A DNA stretch of 64,000 bases from JAMHWF01 sp048500255 (GTDB taxonomy: Bacteria > Pseudomonadota > Gammaproteobacteria > Burkholderiales > Burkholderiaceae_C): positions 1 through 64,000 of the forward strand of contig JASNYH010000006.1 in NCBI GenBank assembly GCA_048500255.1, read 5' to 3'. The notes under the pieces are model-generated. The model saw only the letters and a list, made by a program, of their open reading frames with translations. It made no database searches and was not told the origin of the DNA. Positions 27,091 through 35,255 of this stretch are shown here, in pieces (the stretch's first letter is position 1; each line of letters begins with the position of its first letter). Made by a program: the position numbers and the translations under genes.

Positions 27091-27720
27091 CTACAGAACC
27101 CGTACGGCTCCTGAACGGCTCTCGCCATCCCCATCCTTGCCGATGCGCACGATGCGCAGTTCCTGAGGACGCTCCACCATCACACAAGCCTTGCCAGTCC
27201 GCTTGCAGTGGTCCTGGACCCGCCAGTAGGCGCCGTGGCTGAGGCAGCCCGTCTGGCATATCACGAGGTCCGCCGCCCTGAGACTGGCCTCGAGCACGGC
27301 CGCGCCGCCTTCGGCCGCCAGTCCCGCATCGCCAAACGTGTCCTGTGACACCATGCCAGCGGCGGCGAGCGCTCCCTCGCCCTTGCCATCCTGAGGCCGC
27401 TGCCAGCGCGCCCGCTCGCGCATCAGTTCCTGAACGCGCGCCAGCAACGCTTCCACATGCCTGGCGAGCGTCACCCTGCGAGGCAGGCCCGGAGCCGCCT
27501 GGACGAGCGCCGCCCGGTCCTCGCGCTCCCACATCAAGGCGGTCTCACGAATGATGACCGCAGCGCGCAGCTTCACGGCCTCGCGGCTTAGGCGCTCGAT
27601 CTCCCGTGCCTGCGCGCTCAGCAGTTCGCTGCAGCGCCGCTGGTCGCATCCAGGCTCGCGCAGCCGATGGCCGTACTCCCAACCTGAGGGCGGCACCGCA
27701 GATTCCTTCCTTTCGATCAT
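27091..27720 (-). CDS. DUF2325-domain protein
   Basis: 209 residues starting MIERKESAVPPSGWEYGHR at 27720. The middle is a helical, possibly coiled region (AQEIERLSREAVKLRAAVI and neighbours). The C-terminus has the DUF2325 core: an AADLVICQTGCLSHGAYWRVQDHCKR segment and a VMVERP strand. This domain resembles a small nucleotide-binding fold and is frequent in integrative elements of beta- and gammaproteobacteria. Its function is unknown. Confidence 0.78.
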   Translation of the reverse strand: MIERKESAVPPSGWEYGHRLREPGCDQRRCSELLSAQAREIERLSREAVKLRAAVIIRETALMWEREDRAALVQAAPGLPRRVTLARHVEALLARVQELMRERARWQRPQDGKGEGALAAAGMVSQDTFGDAGLAAEGGAAVLEASLRAADLVICQTGCLSHGAYWRVQDHCKRTGKACVMVERPQELRIVRIGKDGDGESRSGAVRVL

Positions 27721-28713
27721 CGATTCACTCCCCGCTGCCCCGAACCTTCGTTCGTGCAGCACATGAACAGGTACGCCGCGATGGCGGCCCCGACCCTCCG
27801 GGCCCGGACCGCCCGAGGGATCGCAAGGTGGAGGGCGCGGCCGCCAGGCCCCGGCCACCGCAGGCGGTTCCCGCCGAGCGGTTGGAGCCCTCGGCAACGA
27901 TGGCCCAACGGGAGCCGGCCGCATCGCGGCAAGGCCTCCACCTCAGCATGCAGGGCAAACCTGCAAACTATAGATAGGACGTATTTCCCCTTTGCGGTGC
28001 GACGGTACCCCCGACATGGGAGCGCCGCGCGCTGGCGCTGTCAGGCGTCTCCACGCCCATCCTTGCGCGATCGATGATCCCACGCCGCAGCTGTCACGTT
28101 GAACCAGCGCCGCCGCCTCTCCTGCCGAATGCGCGGCGAGTTCCGTCGTTTCGGTGTGGCCGCAAAGGCAACTGCCATGACCCGCAGCCTCTGCGGGACC
28201 ATACTGTGCCTGCGTTCAGCGGACATCGTGGTCCGCCCAGCCTCCATCCCCCGCGACGGGCGTATGGAGTCCAGCCTGCTCGGCTGGCGTCGCGGTCGAA
28301 ACCCGCCCTCGCGTCCCGCTGCACTCTCGGTTGCCGCAGATGCAGCGCAGACAACAAGCATGAGCGCTTCGATCGCGCATCCGCGCAGGCCGCGCGCGTT
28401 TGCCTGCAGCTTGCTGGCGAACCGCAGCGACCTCTCTGCGGCGTCGCCGCCCGAGGCACCACTGCCCCGGAACGTCTCTTACGGAGCACCTGAGAGGCGG
28501 GCTTCATCGCGCTGCGCCTCGCATGCTTGACGACGCCGCGCTTCCACCGCGTGCCGCGTTGAACGTGCACAGGCCCACGCCGGTGCAACGGTGGTGGCGC
28601 GAATCGCGCCGCCACGAAAACCGAGGCCCTTGCGGCCTGCAGACCAACCCGACGGGGGATCCCTTCCCCGCGGGGCGAGGGCATCTCTCGTCTCACTCAT
28701 TTTGGAGATGAGC
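27721..28713. other. About 1 kb without a recognisable gene
   Basis: Several overlapping open frames exist on both strands, but none has family-like sequence or a ribosome binding site. An AT-richer patch near 27960-27990 could hold a promoter. The far end contains the palindrome CCCCGCGGGG (28666-28675) inside a GC-rich leader ahead of the small ORF at 28714. It may be a long 5' leader or an unrecognised RNA. Confidence 0.5.
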
Positions 28714-28869
28714 ATGTTCACCACATTCACGGGCCAACGGCCCGCGCACAAGACCCGTTCCCATCTTTTCCGGAGCCATCTGAAGCGCTCCGAGGGGACG
28801 ACTGCGGCAAAGCGCCGCGGGGATGCCGCTTCCAGCCAGTTGCATTCCTGCGGCCGGAGCGCATCATGA
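28714..28869 (+). CDS. Small hypothetical protein, coupled to the zinc-ribbon gene
   Basis: 51 residues starting MFTTFTGQRPAHKTRS. GGAG at 28704-28707 gives a good 6-base spacing to the ATG at 28714; an ATG at 28708 is too close. The protein is basic, rich in Arg, Ser and Ala, with no recognised domain. Its stop overlaps the next ATG (ATGA at 28866-28869), so it may act as a translated leader for the zinc-ribbon gene. Confidence 0.45.
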   Translation: MFTTFTGQRPAHKTRSHLFRSHLKRSEGTTAAKRRGDAASSQLHSCGRSAS

Positions 28870-29258
28870 GCGAGAAGTCCCACGTTTCTCTCGAGCAGCA
28901 CGCCTGCCTGGTGTGCGGCACGACGTTCGACACCGGCGCCATCCTGCTGGACAAGCGCTTGCGCGCGAGCATGGAGCCTCACACGACCACGGGCTGGGGC
29001 CTGTGCCCCGAGCACCAGAAGCTGTTCGATGACGGCTACGTCGCGCTGGTCGAGTGCGATCCAGAGCGCAGCGGCCCGCCGGCGGACGGACGCCTGAAGC
29101 CCGAGCAGGCGTACCGAACGGGCCGGCTGGCCCACCTGCGGCGGCCGGTGTTTTCGCAGATCTTCGATGTGCCGATCCCTGACAAGCAGGCCTGCGTCTT
29201 CGTCGAGCCTGGGGTCATCGACCGGCTGCAGTCGATGGTGGCGCCGGCGCCGCATTGA
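28866..29258 (+). CDS. Zinc-ribbon-like hypothetical protein
   Basis: 130 residues. CLVCGTTFDTGAILLDKRL and WGLCPEHQKLFDDGYVALVE provide CxxC and CxxH pairs, about 33 residues apart, that could bind one zinc. The rest (GRLAHLRRPVFSQIFDVPIPDKQACVFVEPG) looks like a small beta-rich domain. The same kind of protein occurs on plasmids and integrative elements, but no function is known to me. A strong hairpin terminator follows at 29278. Confidence 0.65.
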   Translation: MSEKSHVSLEQHACLVCGTTFDTGAILLDKRLRASMEPHTTTGWGLCPEHQKLFDDGYVALVECDPERSGPPADGRLKPEQAYRTGRLAHLRRPVFSQIFDVPIPDKQACVFVEPGVIDRLQSMVAPAPH

Positions 29259-29277
29259 TCGCGCCGCGAGGGCCATG

Positions 29278-29312
29278 GTGCGTCGTCTCCCTCGGGGACG
29301 ACGCACTTCCTT
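29278..29312 (+). terminator. Hairpin terminator after the zinc-ribbon gene
   Basis: GTGCGTCGTC (29278-29287) pairs perfectly with GACGACGCAC (29297-29306) around a 9-base loop, followed by TTCCTTTCTTC. It lies 20 bases past the stop at 29258. Confidence 0.65.
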
Positions 29313-29522
29313 TCTTCTGAACGTGACGCGAGCGAGTCCGGGGCGCCTTGGCGCTCCCAGCCAGCCGGCCGCGGCGCCGGCTCGCGCGGCGTCGTTCGTC
29401 TCCCAGGCCGCACATTCGCGGTCCTTCGAATCGCACCCGCAGAGTTTCCGCTCCTCGCGGGCCCTTCCTCGCGCCACGGCTGCCCTCGTCGCCCGTGGCC
29501 TTTCTTTCCGATGGAGAAACCC

Positions 29523-31127
29523 ATGGAGATCCAAGTTCGCATCAACAGCGAAGGCGCACTGCGCAACCAGCGCTATGCCTTCACAGACCGCTTCACCCTC
29601 GTCTCGGAACTGTTGCAGAACGCCCGCCGCGCGGGCGCGACACTGATCGAGGTGAGCCATGACGAGCCGAGCCGCACGCTGCGCGTGCGCGACAACGGCC
29701 GAGGCCTCGGCGACTTCCAGAAGCTGCTGACCTTCCACGAGTCCGGCTGGGACCAAGACCTGCAGCGGCAGGAGCAGCCGTTCGGGGTCGGCTTCTCGAA
29801 GTGCCTCTATGCCTCCACGCGCTGCATCGTCACGAGCGGGGGCCTCGAAGCGGACATCGACACGGCGGCAGCGCTGGCGCACGCGTCCGTTCCAGTGAGG
29901 CCGAGCGCTGTCGGCGTGCATCCCGGGACCATCGTCGAACTGTACGGCGTGGACCTGGAAGGGCTGCACCGGCGCATCGGCCCGATGTGCCGAGGCTTCC
30001 CGGTGCCCGTCGAGTTCAATGGGCGGCTGATCCCGAGACCGGACGCGACCGACGCCAGCAACGGCGATGGGTTCCACGACACGCCTGTCGGTGCCGTGCG
30101 CCTGTCGGGGTCCGTCGACGGCAGATGCTCGGTGCGCACGCGCGTCTACTTGCAGGGCTTCTGCGTGAACCGCCGGCCCAGCCACTTGGACGAGCACGAC
30201 GATTCGAACGTGGTCCATTTGGACCCGGCTCGACACCTCGCTCGCCTGCCTGACCGCGACAGGCTGATCGATGAGGACACACAGCTCAAGGCGGTCGACG
30301 AGGCGGTCACGCACCTGTGGCGGCGGATTCTCCTGCACAGGAAAGGCAGTCTTCCCGCTGCCGAGTTCGTCGAGACGTTCTACGGGGCGATGCACATGTG
30401 GAAGCACCTCGATCTTCTGGACGACGTGCCGGTGCTGCCGCGGGTACTCTGCGACACGATCACGTACCCTGTCCAGGAGGCGTTCCCTTCCCGCGACTTC
30501 ATGGAGCCGCTGGCCTCGGCCCCGACGCGCGAGGAGGTCGAATCGGGCCGGCTCCGCCTGGTGAGCCTCGACGCGCCATCCGATGAATCGATGGCCGATT
30601 GGATGCTTGCATGGTCGTTGAAGATGGTCGTCTTCGACGCGCATGTCCTGGGTCCGGGCCACTGGGTCCATGCCCACGTGCGCGAATTGTCGGCCCGCGA
30701 CGTCAGCGTGCGGGCCGTGGGCGAGACACTCCGCACGCGGCTGGAGGGACGCTGGCTATGGGCCGACGTGGTTCTGTGCGAACGCGTGCGCCTCGAGGCC
30801 GGCGGCGAGACCGTGGAGCTCGAAGAGGATGGCCTCGCCCATGAAGGGACGCTTTTCATTCCCGCCGGCGAATGCTCTGGCTGCGCGGTTCAGCAGGCAT
30901 CGGACTTTGTGGATTCGGATGGCCACTGGCACGAGGACGACATGGAGGCCGATACGGCCATGCTGGCCGAACTCATCCATCGCATGCGCGCCAGCGACCC
31001 CGTGTCCACGCTGCGCGCGATGCTGGAACGGCTCAACCTGGAACGGTTTCCAGTGATGGTGGGTCGCACCTTCCGCCTGTCGGTAGGGCCGAGCCCGGAA
31101 GAGCATGTGCTGGAGTTACTCGGCTGA
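29523..31127 (+). CDS. GHKL-family ATPase
   Basis: 534 residues from the ATG at 29523. GGAG in the upstream ATGGAG sits 6 bases before it, so the ATG at 29511 more likely supplies the ribosome binding site than the start. The N-terminal GHKL ATP-binding fold shows the N box SELLQNARRAGA (Asn33), the G1 box DNGRGLGDF and the G2 box PFGVGFSKCLYAS. A C-terminal region of about 330 residues has no family I recognise and no DNA gyrase, MutL or kinase signature. It resembles Hsp90/sacsin-type stand-alone ATPases on mobile elements, and a defence or maintenance role is conceivable. Confidence 0.72.
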   Translation: MEIQVRINSEGALRNQRYAFTDRFTLVSELLQNARRAGATLIEVSHDEPSRTLRVRDNGRGLGDFQKLLTFHESGWDQDLQRQEQPFGVGFSKCLYASTRCIVTSGGLEADIDTAAALAHASVPVRPSAVGVHPGTIVELYGVDLEGLHRRIGPMCRGFPVPVEFNGRLIPRPDATDASNGDGFHDTPVGAVRLSGSVDGRCSVRTRVYLQGFCVNRRPSHLDEHDDSNVVHLDPARHLARLPDRDRLIDEDTQLKAVDEAVTHLWRRILLHRKGSLPAAEFVETFYGAMHMWKHLDLLDDVPVLPRVLCDTITYPVQEAFPSRDFMEPLASAPTREEVESGRLRLVSLDAPSDESMADWMLAWSLKMVVFDAHVLGPGHWVHAHVRELSARDVSVRAVGETLRTRLEGRWLWADVVLCERVRLEAGGETVELEEDGLAHEGTLFIPAGECSGCAVQQASDFVDSDGHWHEDDMEADTAMLAELIHRMRASDPVSTLRAMLERLNLERFPVMVGRTFRLSVGPSPEEHVLELLG

Positions 31128-31140
31128 TCTTCGCCTTTAC

Positions 31141-31171
31141 GCGGGCTTGCGCAGACGAGGCGCAAGCCCGC
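31141..31171. terminator. Bidirectional hairpin between convergent genes
   Basis: GCGGGCTTGCGC (31141-31152) and GCGCAAGCCCGC (31160-31171) form a perfect 12-bp stem with a 7-base loop, between the ATPase stop and the convergent gene ending at 31300. No T run follows on the + strand. Confidence 0.6.
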
Positions 31172-31299
31172 GCGCGGTCACAGTGTCGAGTCGGTGCCGC
31201 CCAGCGCGAATGGCGAGGACACGCCATGGCTGCAGAATTGCATTTCTGTCCAACCCCCTCTGGCGTCGCTTCCCCAAGCCGACACCGCCCATGCCGCAA

Positions 31300-31689
31300 C
31301 TAAGCCCCTGTGCCGTGCCCTTCATCGGGAAGCCGGATCGTGCGGCGCCGCTTGATCACCACCGTAGGCGTGCCGGACATCGGTCGTTCCGACGCGGAAT
31401 CGGGCCGCCGTGCCGCCCGCGCGGCACCGGGAACGGCGATCCCTGCGCACTGCAGCGCGGCCTCGACCTCCACCGGATCCAAGGGCTGAACAATGTCGCC
31501 GTTGACCTGCGCGTAGCGCCCGTCTGGCAACCAGGCGAGAGCGCCCGTTTCCAAGCCTCGTCGAACGACTCCGAGCAACCGCACGTTTCTGCTCACGCGC
31601 GGCACGAAATGACGCTCGCCCAACGGGAGCACGCGCATCTGGACGTCGGGCACGTTGACCACGCCTGATTTTCTATCCGGTAGTGGCAT
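31300..31689 (-). CDS. Hypothetical protein downstream of fic
   Basis: 129 residues. AGGAGG lies 9 bases before the ATG at 31689 (a GTG at 31692 is also possible), which is strong evidence of translation. The protein is beta-rich with WLPDGRYAQVNGDIVQPLDPVEVEAAL in the middle and an Arg-rich, disordered C-terminus (IKRRRTIRLPDEG). It follows the Fic gene on the same strand with 78 bases between, so it could belong to the same unit. No family recognised. Confidence 0.5.
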   Translation of the reverse strand: MPLPDRKSGVVNVPDVQMRVLPLGERHFVPRVSRNVRLLGVVRRGLETGALAWLPDGRYAQVNGDIVQPLDPVEVEAALQCAGIAVPGAARAARRPDSASERPMSGTPTVVIKRRRTIRLPDEGHGTGA

Positions 31690-31767
31690 CACGCCAACCC
31701 TCCTCTGACCTCGGCCTTCATCGTAACGCCGGTGCGGACGCGATGGGCAGGAGCACGCGAGGCACGA

Positions 31768-33339
31768 CTAGGCCTTCTCTGCCTCCGGCGATTCGCCCTC
31801 GAAGACGGAGCGCACCGCTGCGATGATCTGCGCATGCCTCGCATAGAAGGCACCGTCCTCCGCGAAGATCTGGGGCAGCGTCTTGCGCAGCTTGTTGCTC
31901 ACCTGCCAGTCCCCTTCCTTGAGCGACCGGATGATGCGGTCCGCGTCCTGGTCCGGCATCTCCAAAAAGTCCTTGATCGCCGTGCGCGCCTCGTCGTACT
32001 GGCGCAGGACCAGTGCCTCCTGCGCCATCTCCTGCTCGACCGTCTGGCGCAGCACGCTGCTCAGGTAGCGCGCCTGCTCGGTCAGGTCGAGGTAGCGCCA
32101 CGCATGCTGCGCGTCCTCGGTCCGAAGGAACTCGAAATTGGTCTCGACGCCATCGGGGCACAGCCGCTTCGATCCGAAGCGGTAGGCATCGACATAGACC
32201 TGCATGAAGGGCCGGGAGAAGCCCTCCAGGGCCTGGTCATAGCCGGCGCGCCCCTTGGCCGAGCCGGCGATCGTCGCCGAGACCGGCACGATGATGTTGG
32301 CGGGCACCACCTTGTCCGCCGCGAGTAGGTGATTGACAAGAAAGCGGTGGATGCGCCCATTGCCATCGGCGAGCGGATGCAGGTAGACGAATGCGAATGA
32401 CACTGCCGCCGCGCGCGCTACCGGGTTTGCGCCCCGCGTGCGGTTCTCGAAGCAGCGCAGCGCATCGAGCATACCAACCACAAGTTCCTCGGACGGGGCA
32501 ATGTAGTGGACGATCTCGCTCACGAAGCCGCGCTCGCCGACGAACACCGGCGACTGGCGAATGCCGACGCGCAACGCGGCCTCACCGAGCACGGCCTGCT
32601 GCAGCGTGAGCAATTGCTCGGGCGCCATCGGATCGTCCATGTGGCCGCTGTACGTACCGATGGCCGCCGCGAAGCGCTTCACCCGATCCTGCTTGTCCGC
32701 CTCGTGTTCGATGGCGAAACTCGCCCGCGATTCCTTAAACGTCAGCCAGGCCGCGCTGCGCAGCAGTAACTCCGGCCCGTAGGTGTCGTCGAGCAACTGG
32801 ACGCCCGCCGCCACGTCGTAGAGCCATTCGCGCTGCTCCTGCGGTCCCAAGTACACCACGGGGCAGAAGTCGCGCGAGCCCGGCAGGTTGTCGTTGATAC
32901 GCCAGCGCCGGACGCGATCCGGCCGCTGGGCGACCAGATACTGTGCGGCATCGATCGCGTCCACGTATCCCACGTTGGGCGCCGTGTCCGGCACAGCAAG
33001 CTGCCGGCCGGTGAACCACTCGTAGAAGAACGCGGCGCGCCGTGCATAGCTCCCCGTGGGCTCATCCTTCACCCACGCCACCACGTCCTGAGGATCGACC
33101 CGCTGGAACAGCCGCGAGAAGAACTCAAAGCTCAGCCGCTCGTACTTCAAACCGAACTCGAAGTGCCCGCGGAAGTTGTCCGCGGGCTGATACGCGGCGG
33201 TCCAGGTTCGCGTCTCCCGTCCATCCGCCGCTTCGCGCTGGCGCACCGGCCCCAGGCGGCTGCGGGAGAAAAGCGGCTGTACCAGTTGGATGCCGTAGAG
33301 CTCGGCAAGCCGGTGGAAGCCCAATAGGGTGTCAGGCAT
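31768..33339 (-). CDS. Fic-family AMPylase-like protein
   Basis: 523 residues from MPDTLLGFHRLAEL at 33339; the frame is open further upstream but that sequence conflicts with another reading frame. The active site is HPLADGNGRIHR (residues 321-332), matching HxFx(D/E)GNGRxxR with Leu at the usual Phe position. N-terminal to it, ASFAIEHEAD (Ser207-His212) corresponds to the inhibitory (S/T)xxxE(G/N) helix of class II Fic proteins, with His replacing Gly/Asn. Fic enzymes transfer AMP or related groups to target proteins. A C-terminal helical region of about 190 residues follows. Confidence 0.85.
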   Translation of the reverse strand: MPDTLLGFHRLAELYGIQLVQPLFSRSRLGPVRQREAADGRETRTWTAAYQPADNFRGHFEFGLKYERLSFEFFSRLFQRVDPQDVVAWVKDEPTGSYARRAAFFYEWFTGRQLAVPDTAPNVGYVDAIDAAQYLVAQRPDRVRRWRINDNLPGSRDFCPVVYLGPQEQREWLYDVAAGVQLLDDTYGPELLLRSAAWLTFKESRASFAIEHEADKQDRVKRFAAAIGTYSGHMDDPMAPEQLLTLQQAVLGEAALRVGIRQSPVFVGERGFVSEIVHYIAPSEELVVGMLDALRCFENRTRGANPVARAAAVSFAFVYLHPLADGNGRIHRFLVNHLLAADKVVPANIIVPVSATIAGSAKGRAGYDQALEGFSRPFMQVYVDAYRFGSKRLCPDGVETNFEFLRTEDAQHAWRYLDLTEQARYLSSVLRQTVEQEMAQEALVLRQYDEARTAIKDFLEMPDQDADRIIRSLKEGDWQVSNKLRKTLPQIFAEDGAFYARHAQIIAAVRSVFEGESPEAEKA

Positions 33340-33547
33340 GGGATGCAATTTCGCTATAGGTTCGGCAATTCTCCTAGAAAAACAGCCCATCTCTACCAAA
33401 ACGATATACTCACGGCGCGCTGACCCTGGGAGTGACACCTCTGTTTGTCGCGAAGGAGCTCTCGACGCCGAAGAGCTAGGCACCGGCCGCACCGCTCGAG
33501 CACGGCACCCGCCACCGCATTTCGGTCTCGAGATGCCGAAGGACCCC

Positions 33548-34327
33548 TCAAGAATGCTCAACTTTTCGGCCGGAGCTCCCTCGAGCCGAAGGGCTTGGTT
33601 CCCGCGCACGTACCGCGCGGCGCGCAGCACCCATGGGCTCAGCCGCGTCTCGTAGCCGAAGCGATCGCTTACGCCCCACATAGCGTCGCAGTACGCGTTC
33701 AAGCTGCTGCCGATAGGCGAGAACCGAAAGCCGAGGACTGCCCTGAATGCGCCCCCACCAGATGCATGAGTAATCATGAACAACAAGCCCATTGAAGCTG
33801 GCCGCGGGCCCCGCCTCATCCAGGGCGACGCACAGCAGCGGGATTGCTTCGTGATAGGCAAGGCGCCGCACGATGGAAACGGCTCTGGGATTCCACACGT
33901 ACCACTGCTCACCCGATCCGGCACGGATCGCGTCGAGGGAATTCTGATCCTCTGGGCGGCGCCAAACTGCAGGCTCGCTGCCTTGAAGACCACCGGGCTG
34001 CTCGACATCTGGGCGGTAGCGCCACCGTGTGCGCTTGTGGAGCCACACCTCGAGCACGCATCCATAGCGCTCGTAGGCGCCGTCTTCGTAGACGTCGGCG
34101 ATGTTCGAAGACAGGAGCACCGCGCCACATTCACGGCGACGTGGCGGCTGGCCGTCGAAGCTTGCCAGAAGAAACGGCGGGATGGTTTCGTCCTCGGCGC
34201 CGAAGTACAGCGGGCCGATCAGGTCAGCGGGCGTCTGCAGCCAGGGTGTGTTCTTTCCGGGCTTGAACTCCTCCTCTCGCGACAGAGGCCCGCGATGTCC
34301 GGCTTTGGCCTTGGGATGAAGTTGCAT
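33548..34327 (-). CDS. Hypothetical protein upstream of fic, possible frameshift
   Basis: About 260 residues from MQLHPKAKAGHRGPL at 34327, preceded by AAGAG 7 bases upstream; a GTG at 34375 is an alternative. The N-terminal two thirds (YFGAEDETIPPFLLASFDGQ, QWYVWNPRAVSIVRRLAYHE) read as a real globular protein. From about 33760 onward another minus frame, the one shared with fic, has a more GC-rich third position and sequence such as DRFGYETRLSPWVLRAARYV. A one-base shift near 33750 is therefore possible. No family recognised. Confidence 0.45.
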   Translation of the reverse strand: MQLHPKAKAGHRGPLSREEEFKPGKNTPWLQTPADLIGPLYFGAEDETIPPFLLASFDGQPPRRRECGAVLLSSNIADVYEDGAYERYGCVLEVWLHKRTRWRYRPDVEQPGGLQGSEPAVWRRPEDQNSLDAIRAGSGEQWYVWNPRAVSIVRRLAYHEAIPLLCVALDEAGPAASFNGLVVHDYSCIWWGRIQGSPRLSVLAYRQQLERVLRRYVGRKRSLRLRDAAEPMGAARRAVRAREPSPSARGSSGRKVEHS

Positions 34328-34382
34328 ACTATGACTCTTCATGACACACAAGAGGGAACGGTTGGTTCCTACCACCCCTTTT

Positions 34383-34406
34383 GCTGGTAGCTAGGCTGGT
34401 AGCTAG
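34383..34406. repeat. Tandem 12-bp repeat at the probable island boundary
   Basis: GCTGGTAGCTAG occurs twice in direct tandem (34383-34394, 34395-34406). To the left lies mobile-type DNA, to the right core chromosomal genes. An unusually AT-rich stretch (34407-34468) follows. It could be an attachment-site remnant, or just promoter DNA for the flanking genes. Confidence 0.4.
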
Positions 34407-34468
34407 CCCAATTTTCCAGGTCTTGATAATCAATTTTTACCTTATAAATCAATAAGTTAGACAAACTC

Positions 34469-35239
34469 ATGAAGATTGCCACCTGGAACATCAACTCGCT
34501 GGGCGTGCGCCTGCCGCAGGTGCTCGCCTGGCTCGAGTCGGCGCGGCCCGATGTGCTCGTGCTGCAGGAGACCAAGCTCGTCGACGACAAGTTTCCGCGC
34601 ACCGAGCTGCAGGCCGCCGGCTGGCACGCCGTCTTCCACGGCCAGCCGACCTACAACGGCGTCGCGCTGCTGTCCAAGACGCAGCCACTCGACGTCGTGA
34701 AGAACATCCCGGCGCACGGCGACGCGGCGGCGCGCGTCATCGCCGCCACCGTCGACGGCGTGCGCATCATCGGCGCCTACTTTCCGAACGGCCAGGCGCC
34801 GGGCAGCGACAAGTTCGCCTACAAGATGGCATGGATCGACGCGCTGCGCGACTGGGTGGCCGCCGAGCTCGCGCGCCACCCGCGGCTGGTGCTGATGGGC
34901 GACTACAACATCGCGCCCGAGGATCGCGACGTGCACGACCCCGTGCTGTGGGAGGGTCAGATCCATTGCACTCCCGAGGAGCGCGCGCACTTCCGCGCGC
35001 TGTGCGGCCTCGGCCTGCACGACGCGTTCCGCCTGTTCGAGCAGCCGCCCAAGCTCTACAGCTGGTGGGACTACCGCATGCTCGCGTTCCCGAAGAACCG
35101 CGGCCTGCGCATCGACCACATTCTCGTCAGCGACGCGCTGAAATCCCGCGTCACGGCCTGCACGATCGACCGCCAGCCGCGCAAGAACGAGCGGCCGAGC
35201 GACCACGCGCCGGTCGTCGTCGAGATCGCCGACGACTGA
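34469..35239 (+). CDS. xthA: Exodeoxyribonuclease III
   Basis: 256 residues of the exonuclease/endonuclease/phosphatase fold, an AP endonuclease and 3'-5' exonuclease in base excision repair. Visible motifs are MKIATWNINSLGVRLPQ, VLQETKLVDD (catalytic Glu), MGDYNIAPEDRDV (Asp and Asn) and the C-terminal RPSDHAPVVVE (Asp-His pair). The length matches the Xth family. Cytosolic, and converges with the GGDEF gene. Confidence 0.95.
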   Translation: MKIATWNINSLGVRLPQVLAWLESARPDVLVLQETKLVDDKFPRTELQAAGWHAVFHGQPTYNGVALLSKTQPLDVVKNIPAHGDAAARVIAATVDGVRIIGAYFPNGQAPGSDKFAYKMAWIDALRDWVAAELARHPRLVLMGDYNIAPEDRDVHDPVLWEGQIHCTPEERAHFRALCGLGLHDAFRLFEQPPKLYSWWDYRMLAFPKNRGLRIDHILVSDALKSRVTACTIDRQPRKNERPSDHAPVVVEIADD

Positions 35240-35255
35240 CGGCGGGCGCCCCGGC

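Noticed and set aside
28094..28696. Minus-strand open frame of about 200 codons in the 1-kb gap.
   Set aside because: The product is an Arg/Ala-rich string without any motif, and no ribosome binding site precedes it.
31141..31171. 12-bp perfect inverted repeat considered as an attachment site or recombinase target.
   Set aside because: It lies between two convergent gene ends and fits a bidirectional terminator. There is no repeat of it elsewhere in the window.
33340..34134. N-terminal extension of the Fic protein to 788 residues.
   Set aside because: Most of the added sequence is Ser/Arg/Cys-rich and non-globular. Only a middle part looks real and it probably belongs to the upstream gene by a frameshift.
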